Shown here: positions 1 through 8,940 of the stretch, one piece after another | Layout of the letters: every line of letters starts with the position of its first letter | Position numbering within the stretch: the stretch's first letter is position 1 | Assembly: GCA_015490895.1 (NCBI GenBank) | Contig: WFWY01000057.1 | Coordinates: 1 to 54,504, forward strand | DNA: 54,504 nt | Source of the DNA: Thiotrichaceae bacterium | GTDB lineage: Bacteria > Pseudomonadota > Gammaproteobacteria > Thiotrichales > Thiotrichaceae | Direction: 5' to 3' | The notes under the pieces: generated by a model | Told to the model about the DNA's origin: nothing | What the model saw: the letters and a program-made list of their open reading frames with translations, nothing else | The model's database searches: none | Program-made: the position numbers and the translations under genes

Positions 1-63
1 AGCAGAAGCCGTGGTTGAGATAGCGAGAGTCGTTGCAAGAGCAAGCGTTGTTAATAATTTCAT
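1..63 (-). CDS. 5' end of an exported protein (partial)
   Basis: Reading the minus strand from the ATG at 63-61, the first 21 codons encode MKLLTTLALATTLAISTTAS plus A, a textbook Sec signal peptide: one Lys, a Leu/Ala/Thr hydrophobic core and an S-T-A-S-A cleavage site. A GGAG Shine-Dalgarno lies just upstream, and a strong promoter follows at 134-161. The rest of the gene is outside the window, so the mature protein cannot be named. The palindrome in its promoter suggests that it is regulated. Confidence 0.75.
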   Translation of the reverse strand, partial: MKLLTTLALATTLAISTTASA

Positions 64-133
64 GGTTATTCTCCGAGTTAATTTGAATACTGTGCTAATC
101 CGTTGTTGTGAACGCTTTATCAGCATGTGAATA

Positions 134-161
134 AGTATATAAGAATATTCTTATATGTCAA
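134..161 (-). promoter_or_regulatory. Sigma-70 type promoter with a 20-bp palindromic operator
   Basis: On the minus strand TTGACA (161-156) and TATACT (139-134) are separated by 16 bp, close to consensus. The spacer and the hexamer edges are occupied by the perfect palindrome ATATAAGAATATTCTTATAT (137-156). A repressor bound there would block RNA polymerase. AT-rich palindromes ending in ATAT resemble operators of ArsR/SmtB/BigR-type repressors, but that assignment is inference. The promoter drives the exported protein starting at 63. Confidence 0.7.
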
Positions 162-365
162 CCAGAATTTTTACTTTTAATTAAAGTGCCAGCTATTCCA
201 TCTTTCACATCAGTTTGTCCGTGATGGCTCTCTATTTATGCTGAATTCCTCCAAACAGACTACACTCTCCTTAATATTTATTAGCCGACACCTTCTTCTT
301 CGCTATACACTAAGTTCATATCAGAATTTCCTTAACAGGAAAAATCAATAAAGAGATTAAGCCCT

Positions 366-1256
366 ATGTTGAAACAGCTAGAAGTGTTCATGATTGCAGC
401 GGTATTCGTCCTCATCACTGCCATTATTATCATTATCTATACCATGCAGCGTGAGCAGGAGTTCAAGGCACATAGCAACAGCATCCAGAAATCCATTGTA
501 CACGGCGCTGCTTATGCCATTGATTTACAATTACGCAATAAACAGCGACATATTCGCCTTTTCATTGACGAATATGCTGCACTCATCGATCATCTAACCC
601 AGCATCCTGGTGATCAAAAAACAGCCGATGATATAAAGAATCGCTTGCAACAACGCTTCCCTGATTTTTTTACCTATACCATTACCACACAGGAAGGCAA
701 ACCCATACTGGAAAATATTGATGCCCTCGTCGGTGATGCCTGCAAGGCCGATCTCAACAATTTCGCCAATACCGTTAAAAACAAAAATAGCAAAATACAA
801 AACCGGGTCTTTATTCACCCCCAGCCTTTCCATTATCACTATGACATTATGGCTCCTCTGACAGGCAAAGGCTCTGCCATGCGTATCTTCTTTAGCAGTT
901 TCTATCTACAGGAGATCATGGACATTCTGAAAACACATGCTATCCCGGGGCAAAACCTGATGCTGGTGAGACAATCAAATCCGAACCTTATTGAAGTTAC
1001 ACCGGAAGGGGCACGTGACAAGCTATCACGCAATACTCAATTAAGTACCGACGAGTATCGGCGCATTCGGTTCTATGAAAACATTCCGGGAACAGATTGG
1101 CAACTTGTCAATTTACCCGATGAGAGTTTTGAAAAAGAGTACCGCTATGGGCTATGGATGGAAGCTATCGTTATTTTAACGGTAGTAACACTTGCATTAA
1201 TTTTGCTCGTTGTTACTTTGACCAGGCTTTCACAAAGAAAAGTGACTCGACCGTAA
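366..1256 (+). CDS. Membrane protein with extracytoplasmic sensor-like domain, no output domain
   Basis: The 296-residue protein has a membrane segment at about residues 8-27, a long hydrophilic region of about 230 residues and a second membrane segment at about 262-285, followed by a short basic tail. This is the topology of the periplasmic sensor half of a chemoreceptor, diguanylate cyclase or histidine kinase (Cache-like), yet translation stops soon after the second helix and no HAMP, kinase, GGDEF or EAL domain follows. The stretch reading EVTPEGARDKLSR and the terminal part reading IPGTDWQLVNLPDESF are typical of Cache domains, in which a G-T-x-W motif near the membrane is common. It stands alone, with gene-free DNA on both sides. 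The Cache assignment is inference from topology and the GTDW motif. Partner proteins may sit elsewhere. Confidence 0.7.
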   Translation: MLKQLEVFMIAAVFVLITAIIIIIYTMQREQEFKAHSNSIQKSIVHGAAYAIDLQLRNKQRHIRLFIDEYAALIDHLTQHPGDQKTADDIKNRLQQRFPDFFTYTITTQEGKPILENIDALVGDACKADLNNFANTVKNKNSKIQNRVFIHPQPFHYHYDIMAPLTGKGSAMRIFFSSFYLQEIMDILKTHAIPGQNLMLVRQSNPNLIEVTPEGARDKLSRNTQLSTDEYRRIRFYENIPGTDWQLVNLPDESFEKEYRYGLWMEAIVILTVVTLALILLVVTLTRLSQRKVTRP

Positions 1257-1257
1257 T

Positions 1258-1397
1258 AGCTCAGATTGCCCCCTGTTTTAATCAAACGCAAGGCAAAAGC
1301 GCACAATTTATAAGTCAGTATAAATAAGCACTTTCAAGACTACCCCGTCCTGCTTTTGCTTCTCACCTACTGGGAAAAACAGGGGGTGATCTGAGCT
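1258..1397. repeat. 140-bp segment bounded by 22-bp inverted repeats
   Basis: The arm at 1258-1279 (AGCTCAGAT..CCCCCTGTTTT) is matched in reverse complement at 1375-1397 with two mismatches, around a spacer of about 95 bp. It begins one base after the stop codon of the preceding gene. It could be a non-autonomous transposable element or a long-range hairpin. I see no clear target-site duplication and no T tract typical of a terminator. No second copy was noticed in the window. Confidence 0.5.
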
Positions 1398-1949
1398 GTT
1401 ATACTCAATTTTGGTACTCCACAAGCACAAAGCTATTCCCGCTCTGCTATATAGCAACTGGTCGCTATAATCAACACAACTGGCAGCACTTCCAGATTAT
1501 TGCTGAAACCGGAGCCATTTTACGGTAAAGTTCCGACTTTGATTTTTTATACACTCCCAGCTGACTCCCTGATTTGTATCTTTTGCCTCATAAGTAGCGA
1601 GGTGAATACAAAGAGCGAGTCATATGGGCTATCGAGGAAGCCCTGGTTTCATTGCTTCCTTAAACCTGAACCGGTCACCTTATTATAGAAGTCACAGATT
1701 CAGGTTAATACAGGATGCGACCTTTATACGAAAGATACGACAGATAAAAAAGGCTTAAATTTCCCTGTTTTGTCCAAAAGCAACTCGTTGAGTAATCACT
1801 TTTCAGAAAAGTGCAGGCTCACTATTCTCAGCCAATAGCTCCACTATTTGCTCGCTTTTTAGACAACCTGAAAATTTACTCTTTTTTCTCGCCCTCTTCT
1901 CGTACAAAGATTTCTAAATTATTACCGATTTTCAGATTGGAGAACACAT
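1398..1949. other. Gene-free region upstream of rpe
   Basis: No convincing gene was found. The short open frames here show no Shine-Dalgarno and no recognisable protein. A perfect 17-bp dyad CACTTTTCAGAAAAGTG lies at 1797-1813, about 140 bp upstream of the rpe start codon. It is a possible protein-binding site or small hairpin of unknown role. Confidence 0.4.
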
Positions 1950-2648
1950 ATGGCTCGTCAAGCAGACTTTATTGCACCTTCTATTCTTTCCGCAGATTTT
2001 GCCCGTTTGGGTGAGGAAGTGGATAATGTACTGGCATCCGGTGCCGATATTGTACATTTTGATGTTATGGATAATCATTACGTCCCCAATTTGACCATTG
2101 GGCCTTTAGTCTGTGATGCCTTACGTTCACATGGTGTCACTGCGGATATTGACGTACATTTAATGGTAAAACCAGTAGACCGTATTATTCCCGATTTTGC
2201 CAAAGCAGGTGCTACCTATATCACTTTCCATCCAGAAGCTTCCGAGCATGTTGATCGCACTTTGGGAATGATCCGTGAACTGGGCTGTAAATCGGGTCTC
2301 GTCTTTAACCCGGCCACCCCTCTTTCTATCCTTGAATATGTCATGGACAAAGTTGATATGATCCTGTTGATGTCGGTTAATCCTGGCTTTGGCGGGCAAA
2401 GTTTTATTCCTTCATCACTGACCAAGCTGGCACAGGCACGTAAAATGATCGATGAATCCGGATATGATATCCGGCTTGAAATTGATGGCGGCGTAAAGGC
2501 AAATAATATCAGGGAAATTAAAGAAGCCGGTGCAGATACTTTTGTTGCAGGCTCAGCGATATTCGGTGCCAAAGATGACAATGATGAGCACGTTTATAAT
2601 ACGATTATCAATGAGTTCCGTTCAGAACTCGCAGCGGCTAACGTATAA
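1950..2648 (+). CDS. rpe: Ribulose-phosphate 3-epimerase
   Basis: Interconverts D-ribulose 5-phosphate and D-xylulose 5-phosphate in the pentose phosphate and Calvin cycles (cytoplasm, TIM barrel, divalent metal). The 232 residues match the usual length. The metal and catalytic signature is intact: [12 protein letters not shown] at 36-47 (His36, Asp38), His70 in DVHLMVKP, the phosphate loop NPGFGGQSF near 144-152, and Asp179 in EIDGGV. The start is set by a TGGAGA ribosome site six bases upstream of the ATG. gph follows after three bases, the rpe-gph pairing common in proteobacteria, in which Gph removes 2-phosphoglycolate. Confidence 0.97.
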   Translation: MARQADFIAPSILSADFARLGEEVDNVLASGADIVHFDVMDNHYVPNLTIGPLVCDALRSHGVTADIDVHLMVKPVDRIIPDFAKAGATYITFHPEASEHVDRTLGMIRELGCKSGLVFNPATPLSILEYVMDKVDMILLMSVNPGFGGQSFIPSSLTKLAQARKMIDESGYDIRLEIDGGVKANNIREIKEAGADTFVAGSAIFGAKDDNDEHVYNTIINEFRSELAAANV

Positions 2649-2651
2649 CAG

Positions 2652-3329
2652 ATGGCTACTTTTTCACCTGCTATGGTACTCATTGATGTCGATGGCACAC
2701 TGGTTGATAGTGTTCCGGATCTGGCCTATTGCGTGGATGAGATGCTCATCCGGCTCGATATGCAGCCCCATGGTGAAGCCGCTGTGCGTAACTGGGTCGG
2801 CAACGGTGTTGTACGACTGGTTGAACGCGGCCTGACCAACGACCTTGACGGTCATCCTGACCCTGAGCTCTTCAACAAGGCTATGCCTATCTTCAACGAA
2901 CTTTATTCTGTACACCATTCAGACCGTAGTACCCTGTACCCTGGGGTCGAAGAAGGGCTGGAATTCCTGCAACAAAACAACAAAATCAGGATGGGGTGCG
3001 TCACAAACAAGGCCGAGCAGTTCACCATTCCCATTCTGCGTAACCTGGGGATACATGATAAGTTCGATACAATAATCTGTGGAGATACACTGGAAAAGAA
3101 AAAACCTGACCCCATGCCTTTACTGCATGCATCCACCCAACTGGGTGTCTCGCCGGAAGCGTCACTCATGCTGGGAGATTCAAAATCAGATGTCAAGGCA
3201 GCTCGTGCCGCAGGTTTTTCCATTATCTGCATGTCCTATGGCTACAATCACGGCGAAGATATTCGCCGCTACAACCCTGATGCCGTGATAGACTCTATGG
3301 CTGAATTACCTGACTTACTTGATATTTAA
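2652..3329 (+). CDS. gph: Phosphoglycolate phosphatase
   Basis: HAD-superfamily phosphatase of 225 residues that hydrolyses 2-phosphoglycolate to glycolate, a by-product of RuBisCO oxygenation or of DNA 3'-end repair. Motif I is IDVDGTLVDS, with nucleophile Asp12 and acid/base Asp14. Motif II is the VTNKAEQ segment, and motifs III/IV are the Lys in KKKPDP and GDSKSD. A helical cap domain lies between residues of about 20 and 90. It starts three bases after the rpe stop and is surely co-transcribed with it. Decayed MITE-like sequence follows the stop codon. HAD proteins vary in substrate. The name rests on the pairing with rpe and on overall form. Confidence 0.93.
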   Translation: MATFSPAMVLIDVDGTLVDSVPDLAYCVDEMLIRLDMQPHGEAAVRNWVGNGVVRLVERGLTNDLDGHPDPELFNKAMPIFNELYSVHHSDRSTLYPGVEEGLEFLQQNNKIRMGCVTNKAEQFTIPILRNLGIHDKFDTIICGDTLEKKKPDPMPLLHASTQLGVSPEASLMLGDSKSDVKAARAAGFSIICMSYGYNHGEDIRRYNPDAVIDSMAELPDLLDI

Positions 3330-3392
3330 AATGATGAACCAGCTCAATACTTGTCGATGGCGAGTGGATTAGAATAGCCCTTTGTACTTAAA

Positions 3393-3473
3393 GGAGACTC
3401 TGAGCAAGTCAGGCTCGTTTTTCTGAGGCCAGAATCCACCAGAAATTCCGACCAGACTTATTTCAGAAGCTCC
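3393..3473. repeat. Internally deleted MITE-like element (81 bp)
   Basis: The left end GGAGACTCTGAGCAAGTC and the right end GACTTATTTCAGAAGCTCC (read inward) are diverged versions of the termini of the 159-bp elements at 18330, 36058 and 44009. The central part is lost. It lies between gph and trpE. Confidence 0.7.
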
Positions 3474-3547
3474 GTAAAAGACAATATCTGGAACTCCCTT
3501 TGTTGTCTGAAACCGGGGTTAGCTTATTTTATTCCGGGGTTACTGAA

Positions 3548-3588
3548 GGAAACTCTGATCAAGTCCCGATCGTTTGCCTGAGGCTCCT
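3548..3588. repeat. Minimal MITE remnant (41 bp)
   Basis: Contains one terminus (GGAAACTCTGATCAAGTC followed by CCGATCGTTTGCC) running directly into a GAGGCTCCT end. It is therefore a nearly complete deletion of the interior of the same dispersed element. It lies in the leader region of trpE, 44 bp before the chosen start. Confidence 0.65.
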
Positions 3589-3631
3589 AAAGAGTAACAC
3601 CAAAAAATATTACGTTATAAGCAGGTTTTCT

Positions 3632-5119
3632 ATGGATATTTCCACATTTCAGGCCTATATAAATCAGGGGTATAACCGTGTTCCTCTGGTACATGAAATC
3701 TATGCTGACCTGGACACTCCTCTCAGTGTCTACCTTAAACTGGCTAATGCTCCCAGCTCTTATTTATTCGAGTCTGTTCAGGGTGGTGAAAAATGGGGAC
3801 AATATTCTATTATCGGTCTACCCTGTCGCACGGAAATTCGCATCTCGGGAAAAACCGTTACACTACGCAAAGATCAACAAATAGTATCCTCCGAAACGGT
3901 TGATGACCCCCTACAGTGGATTGAGGATTATCAGAGCTGTATTCGTGTTCCTGAAATCGAAGGCCTGCCTCGCTTTATTGGTGGCCTGGTAGGGTATTTT
4001 GGCTATGAAACCATCCGTTACATTGAACCCAGACTCGCCCGCAGAGCAGAAAAACCCGATACGATTGAGACACCTGATATTCTTCTGATGCTATCCGAGG
4101 AAGTCGTCATTTTTGACAACCTGAGCAATAAACTGTTTCTGATTGTACTGGCTCCCAAAGGAGGTTATGAACTGGCCCAGGCACGCCTGCATACACTTGA
4201 ACAAGCCATGCGTTGCCCTGTAGATCACTACTTACCTGTGCAGAATGCCGCTCAAATTTCAGAAGAAGATTTCACCTCCGGCTTTACTGAGAAAGGTTTC
4301 AAACAGGCTATTGATAGAGCAAAAGACTACATTAGGGCTGGTGATATCATGCAAGTTGTTCTCTCCCAGCGTTTAAGTGTCCCTTATTCTGCTCCCCCAC
4401 TGGATTTATACCGCGCCCTGCGAAGCGTCAACCCTTCTCCCTATATGTATTACCTCGACCTGGGTGAATTCCAGATTGTTGGTTCCTCACCGGAAATACT
4501 GGTACGCCTTGAAGAACAAACTGTCACCGTACGCCCTATAGCGGGCACACGCAAACGGGGCACTACCTCCCAACGTGACAAAGAACTCGAAAATGAGTTA
4601 CTCAACGACCCAAAAGAACTGGCGGAACATCTCATGCTGATTGACCTGGGACGCAATGATGCCGGACGTATCAGCAAAATCGGCACAGTCAGACTGACCG
4701 ATAAAATGGCTATCGAACGCTATTCCCATGTCATGCATATTGTTTCCAACGTCGTTGGAAAACTAAAGCCGGGGCTTTCCGCCATTGATGTCCTTAAAGC
4801 AACGTTCCCGGCGGGTACTGTCAGCGGCGCTCCCAAAATCCGTGCTATGGAAATTATTGACGAATTGGAGCCGGTAAAACGGGGAATTTACTCCGGTGCT
4901 GTTGGTTATCTCTCCTGGAATGGCAACATGGATACAGCCATTGCCATACGCACCGCAGTCATCAAGGATGAGAGCTTGCATATTCAGGCTGGTGCGGGAG
5001 TTGTCTATGACTCTATACCAGAGCTGGAATGGAAAGAGACCATGAACAAAGGCCGTGCCATTTTCAGGGCAGCCAGTCTTGCAGCAGCAGGATTAAATGG
5101 CTCACTTAAGCATCGCTAG
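3632..5119 (+). CDS. trpE: Anthranilate synthase component I
   Basis: Catalyses chorismate plus ammonia to anthranilate, the first committed step of tryptophan synthesis, with TrpG supplying ammonia. I start at the ATG at 3632 (495 residues, MDISTFQAY). An upstream in-frame extension to 3500 runs through MITE-derived DNA and is not credible. The N-terminal domain holds the FES segment (LFESVQGG), equivalent to the LLES feedback site for tryptophan. The C-terminal chorismate-binding domain has [53 protein letters not shown] and [10 protein letters not shown], all intact. The TAG stop lies inside the AGGAGG ribosome site of trpG, implying coupled translation. trpDC are not downstream. Confidence 0.97.
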   Translation: MDISTFQAYINQGYNRVPLVHEIYADLDTPLSVYLKLANAPSSYLFESVQGGEKWGQYSIIGLPCRTEIRISGKTVTLRKDQQIVSSETVDDPLQWIEDYQSCIRVPEIEGLPRFIGGLVGYFGYETIRYIEPRLARRAEKPDTIETPDILLMLSEEVVIFDNLSNKLFLIVLAPKGGYELAQARLHTLEQAMRCPVDHYLPVQNAAQISEEDFTSGFTEKGFKQAIDRAKDYIRAGDIMQVVLSQRLSVPYSAPPLDLYRALRSVNPSPYMYYLDLGEFQIVGSSPEILVRLEEQTVTVRPIAGTRKRGTTSQRDKELENELLNDPKELAEHLMLIDLGRNDAGRISKIGTVRLTDKMAIERYSHVMHIVSNVVGKLKPGLSAIDVLKATFPAGTVSGAPKIRAMEIIDELEPVKRGIYSGAVGYLSWNGNMDTAIAIRTAVIKDESLHIQAGAGVVYDSIPELEWKETMNKGRAIFRAASLAAAGLNGSLKHR

Positions 5120-5131
5120 GAGGTGACAGGA

Positions 5132-5713
<582 letters not shown>

Positions 5714-6208
5714 ATGTTATCAGCTCCCCCCATGTACAGACGACTAGCTGGCATGCTCTATGATTTCCTCATTGGTGGTGCAGTAGCCAGTATCATGGCA
5801 ACTATCATCATTGGCATCCTGATGTTAAAAGATGTCACCGTCCCTGCTAACAGTCTATTGTCCTACAGTATTTTTGCACTGGAGCTCTTTGTCGGTTTCT
5901 TCTACTTTCAGTGGTTCATCCTGCATAAGGGCCAAAGCCTGGGAATGCAGGTATGGAAAATAAAGATCACCGATATCCATGGTAACGCTGTCACCTATCC
6001 ACGCATAGCCATCCGCTACTTATCGCTCACAGGCCTGATGCTTGCTGGTTTTCTGACTGGCTACAAGGTATTATCTTATTCAAGCACTGCTTCTATTGGC
6101 ATCGCGCTTCTGTTTCTGCTGACTTCCCTGCTTTGGAGCTACACCAACAAGCGAAAGCAGGCATTACATGAAGTCCTTTCAAGCACCCGACTCCTTGACT
6201 GCCGATGA
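5714..6208 (+). CDS. RDD family membrane protein
   Basis: A 164-residue protein with about four hydrophobic segments (residues of roughly 12-34, 41-63, 103-121 and 126-142). RDD signatures are visible: RRLAGMLYDFLI near the N-terminus and GQSLGMQVWKIKITDIHG before the second half. Related RDD proteins occur as uncharacterised inner-membrane proteins, some proposed as ion transporters. The function here is unknown. It starts at the base after the trpG stop and overlaps the following gene by four bases (ATGA), so it belongs to the trpEG transcript although trpDC would be expected here in many gammaproteobacteria. Confidence 0.85.
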   Translation: MLSAPPMYRRLAGMLYDFLIGGAVASIMATIIIGILMLKDVTVPANSLLSYSIFALELFVGFFYFQWFILHKGQSLGMQVWKIKITDIHGNAVTYPRIAIRYLSLTGLMLAGFLTGYKVLSYSSTASIGIALLFLLTSLLWSYTNKRKQALHEVLSSTRLLDCR

Positions 6209-6573
6209 AATTTACCGAAGACCTCTCAACACAAGCATTAAACCTGATCACCGGGATTGAACCGGGTTGTATTATCGTACAAGGCAAGAAAATAAATTCT
6301 GCACACATTATTGCACCTGATGCCATTGTTAACTGGACAATCACAAGCTTTGCTGAACTTGCTGCAAAAAACCTTCAGCCTATCACTACTCTTCAACCCG
6401 AAGTGATTATTCTGGGAACTGGAGACGAACACATCATTCCACAAAAAAAGCTTTTAAAAGCACTCATTGAAACAGGTGTGGGGTTTGAAATTATGGCTAC
6501 CTCTGCGGCGTGCAGAACATATAATATACTGGCAGCAGAAGGCAGGAGGGCAGTAGCCGCACTCGTGATATGA
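6205..6573 (+). CDS. Mth938-like domain (DUF498) protein
   Basis: A 122-residue cytoplasmic protein with the pattern of the Mth938/NDUFAF3 family: a central PEVIILGTGDEHIIPQK segment followed by ETGVGFEIMATSAACRTYNIL and a GRRAVAALVI C-terminus. The human relative NDUFAF3 is a complex I assembly factor. Bacterial members are uncharacterised. The ATG overlaps the TGA of the RDD gene by four bases, so translation is probably coupled. It closes the trpE-trpG-RDD-Mth938 run. A hairpin (AACTATACT paired with AGTATAGTT, 6581-6618) follows but lacks a T tract. Confidence 0.85.
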   Translation: MKFTEDLSTQALNLITGIEPGCIIVQGKKINSAHIIAPDAIVNWTITSFAELAAKNLQPITTLQPEVIILGTGDEHIIPQKKLLKALIETGVGFEIMATSAACRTYNILAAEGRRAVAALVI

Positions 6574-6749
6574 AAAAGGCAACTATACTTCAACTTACAA
6601 ATTACGCTGAGTATAGTTAAATGTATTGAACCCGGAACTTTCAGATGGGCACTTCAAAATATCACTAACTAATTGATAAAATAGAAATAAAAGGCTATTT
6701 TAATTTCCACTCTATAAACCGAGCAACTGAAGGTTCCTGATTGAGAAGA

Positions 6750-6762
6750 AAACCTCCGGTTT
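6750..6762 (-). terminator. Possible weak terminator of rpoS
   Basis: Read on the minus strand, AAACC-GGA-GGTTT followed by TCTT overlaps and follows the rpoS stop codon. The stem is only five pairs long, so the call is tentative. Confidence 0.3.
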
Positions 6763-7681
6763 ATTCCCCCAAAAGATTTTCACCACTGAACCCCTGATTT
6801 TCCAGTATCCGCCGGAGTTTTTTCAGGGCATCCATCTGTATTTGACGCACCCGCTCCCGGGTTAAATCTAGTTCGTTACCTACCTGCTCCAGTGTTGAAC
6901 AGTCATGTCCCAGCAGGCCAAAACGACGGATAATGACTTCCTTGTGCTTGGCAGCAAGCTGATTTAGCCAATGGTCTACAGATGATGTAATGTCTTCGTC
7001 CTCAAGGCTGGCACGAGGATCCGGTGTGGTTTTTTCAGAAACAAAATCAATCAAGCTACTAGAACCATCATTACTGTTCTTGATCGGCGTATCCAGTGAA
7101 CCTGTTTGCTCATTATAATCCAGCAGCCGGTTTAACTGCTCCACGGACTTGCCCATTCTCTCTGCAATTTCCGGAATAGTTGGCTCTCTACCGTATTCCT
7201 GAGTAAGCTCTCTGGAGTGTTTTATATAAGAACTGAGCTCTTTGTTAATATGAATCGGCAAGCGAATCGTACGTGTCTGATTCATCAGGGCACGTTCAAT
7301 ATTTTGCCTTATCCACCAGGTTGCATACGTTGAAAAACGAAACCCTCTTTCCGGATCAAACTTTTCCACTGCGTGAATTAAACCAAGATTCCCCTCTTCA
7401 ATCAGATCAGGTAACAACAAACCTCTTCCAATGTAACGCCTTGCAATCTTGACCACCAGGCGCAAGTTACAAACAATCATTTTTTTGCGGGCTTCTTCAT
7501 TACCTTCTATAGCCAGACGACCATAATAGACCTCTTCTTCAGGTGTCAGTAGAGGGGAAAACTCAATCTCTTTAAGGTATAACTGCATGGCATCCAGCCC
7601 ACGAGAGTCTATTCTTCTGGGGATTACTCCCTTTTTAACCGAGTTTTTTTTATCTGAATTATTATTAAGAGGCATGGACAT
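6761..7681 (-). CDS. rpoS: RNA polymerase sigma factor RpoS
   Basis: Sigma-70 family factor for stationary phase and the general stress response, 306 residues (E. coli about 330). Region 1.2 (DAMQLYLKEIEFSPLLTPEE), region 2 (NLRLVVKIARRYIGRGLLL, then DLIEEGNLGLIHAVEKFD and FSTYATWWIRQNIERAL), region 3 (TIRLPIHINKEL) and region 4 (RFGLLGHDCSTLEQVGNEL, then LTRERVRQIQ) are all present. The wording, especially the IRLPIHI and FGL blocks, fits RpoS better than RpoD or RpoH. The first ATG follows an AGAGAAC ribosome site. nlpD is not the upstream neighbour. Instead about 750 bp of gene-free DNA lies upstream, room for a regulated leader. Confidence 0.93.
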   Translation of the reverse strand: MSMPLNNNSDKKNSVKKGVIPRRIDSRGLDAMQLYLKEIEFSPLLTPEEEVYYGRLAIEGNEEARKKMIVCNLRLVVKIARRYIGRGLLLPDLIEEGNLGLIHAVEKFDPERGFRFSTYATWWIRQNIERALMNQTRTIRLPIHINKELSSYIKHSRELTQEYGREPTIPEIAERMGKSVEQLNRLLDYNEQTGSLDTPIKNSNDGSSSLIDFVSEKTTPDPRASLEDEDITSSVDHWLNQLAAKHKEVIIRRFGLLGHDCSTLEQVGNELDLTRERVRQIQMDALKKLRRILENQGFSGENLLGE

Positions 7682-8428
7682 ATTCGTTCTCTACAGGAAG
7701 GGATTGAACGGACTAGATAACGGTATAAGTCTTATATTGCTACTGCACATCATGTAAATCCATGGCTACTTTCATAGCTCCTTGACATCCTTGTTTTTTG
7801 CCAAATATGCCGTAGACTTTTGAATAATAGAAATGCCACCCGTATTTTTTATAGCAATTACTTTGTGGGTTGAGACATTATGTATTAATCATAAAAACCA
7901 GCCTTGCAACTGAGCTGCAATGATAACATATCACCACATAAGCTACAAAAGCTCTCTTTTTTTGCAGGTTATTAATTACCTGAACTCATATCATATTCAC
8001 TACAGCACCGTGAATAAGAGATTCATTTATCACAGGCCTAAAACTTCTGTTCAATAAAGAATCAAACCAGAACTTAGTTAAAATTCCGTATCAGGAGCCT
8101 GTCTCTTATCTCGCTATCAACATTGAAACGCGAACTCAAGTAGTAGCCATCCTGTCGACTCATATCACCATGCACAGTAACGCATCATAGAATAGGTGTA
8201 TAGTCGTCATATGACAAACTAACGGTGCGTGTAGATAAAAGGGCTATCTCTGCATTGTCATATTTGACAAGGACACTATCGGGATGCACAGCATTACAAA
8301 AAGTTATTCTAGAAGCCTGTCAGACTTGACCGTTTGAAACGAAAATTCGTGAGAGCGAATTTAATGGGCGTATCAGGTGATCGCTATCCACGGATTTGCA
8401 GCCAAACAGCATTAAGCCCGACAAGCTC
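7682..8428. other. Long gene-free region upstream of rpoS, with dyads
   Basis: No gene was recognised in about 750 bp. Two related dyads are visible: GTCATATGAC (8206-8215) and TTGTCATATTTGACAA (8255-8270), sharing GTCATAT, about 40 bp apart. A hairpin AAATTCG-TGAGAG-CGAATTT lies at 8343-8362. AGGAGCCTGTC (8093-8103) and AGAAGCCTGTC (8309-8319) resemble motifs found at several gene ends elsewhere in the window. The region probably holds the rpoS promoter and leader, but I cannot place the transcription start. Confidence 0.4.
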
Positions 8429-8773
8429 CTAGCGTGGCTTACCATATTTCTTGAATAACGAGTTCATGTATTGCTTGAATTGCGACACTGTCATCTGGCC
8501 TTTATTTGTAATAAATTCCTTGCGATCCTGTGGGGATAATTGACCGTTGAACCATCGCTTCCAGGCATTCTTTCGAGCGACTTCACTCCTGGACTCTTTA
8601 AGTAACTGCTGCTGCTTTGTCTCACTGTACCCATTCCAGTGACTGGCATGAACCTTTAGAACATCTCTTTGAATAGGGCTTAAGACTTTCCACGATACAG
8701 GAGAAGCAACCGCCACCTGAACGGCTAATAGAAAACTTGCCACGCCAAGAACTGGCGTTTTAGATGTAAACAT
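8429..8773 (-). CDS. Exported DUF3106-like protein
   Basis: A 114-residue protein with a signal peptide (residues 1-23, cleavage after AVA-S). The mature part is rich in Trp, Gln, Lys and Arg with the DUF3106 pattern: WKVLSPIQRDVL, HWNGYSETKQQQLL, and KRWFNGQLSPQDRKEF. DUF3106 proteins are short periplasmic proteins of unknown function, often encoded beside an ECF sigma factor and a DUF3619 membrane protein, exactly as here. A strong AAGGAG ribosome site supports the start. It is separated by 167 bp from the upstream membrane protein gene. The binding target is unknown. The repeated W/Q/R pattern resembles CpxP-like chaperone sensors, which is speculation. Confidence 0.75.
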   Translation of the reverse strand: MFTSKTPVLGVASFLLAVQVAVASPVSWKVLSPIQRDVLKVHASHWNGYSETKQQQLLKESRSEVARKNAWKRWFNGQLSPQDRKEFITNKGQMTVSQFKQYMNSLFKKYGKPR

Positions 8774-8851
8774 AATAACACTCCTTGTTATTTAAGTTAT
8801 TCCCCCCGTCTGCAAACCGAAAACTATCGGCATAAACTAAAATGAAGCCTT

Positions 8852-8872
8852 CAATGGCAATGGCAATGGCAA
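8852..8872. repeat. Short tandem repeat, 6-bp unit
   Basis: CAATGG-type hexamer units (AATGGC repeated three times plus a partial unit) lie in the gap upstream of the DUF3106-like gene, about 80 bp before its start. Copy-number change here could alter spacing in the leader, but there is no evidence of variation. Confidence 0.6.
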
Positions 8873-8940
8873 TATCAAACTAAACTATCAAGTTTTTCTC
8901 TGAAACCTGACTCCACTCGTCAAAAATGTATCTGGCAAGT

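Noticed and set aside
3500-3631. N-terminal extension of TrpE by 44 residues
   Set aside because: Encoded by MITE remnants; TrpE homology starts at the ATG at 3632 and the length there is normal.
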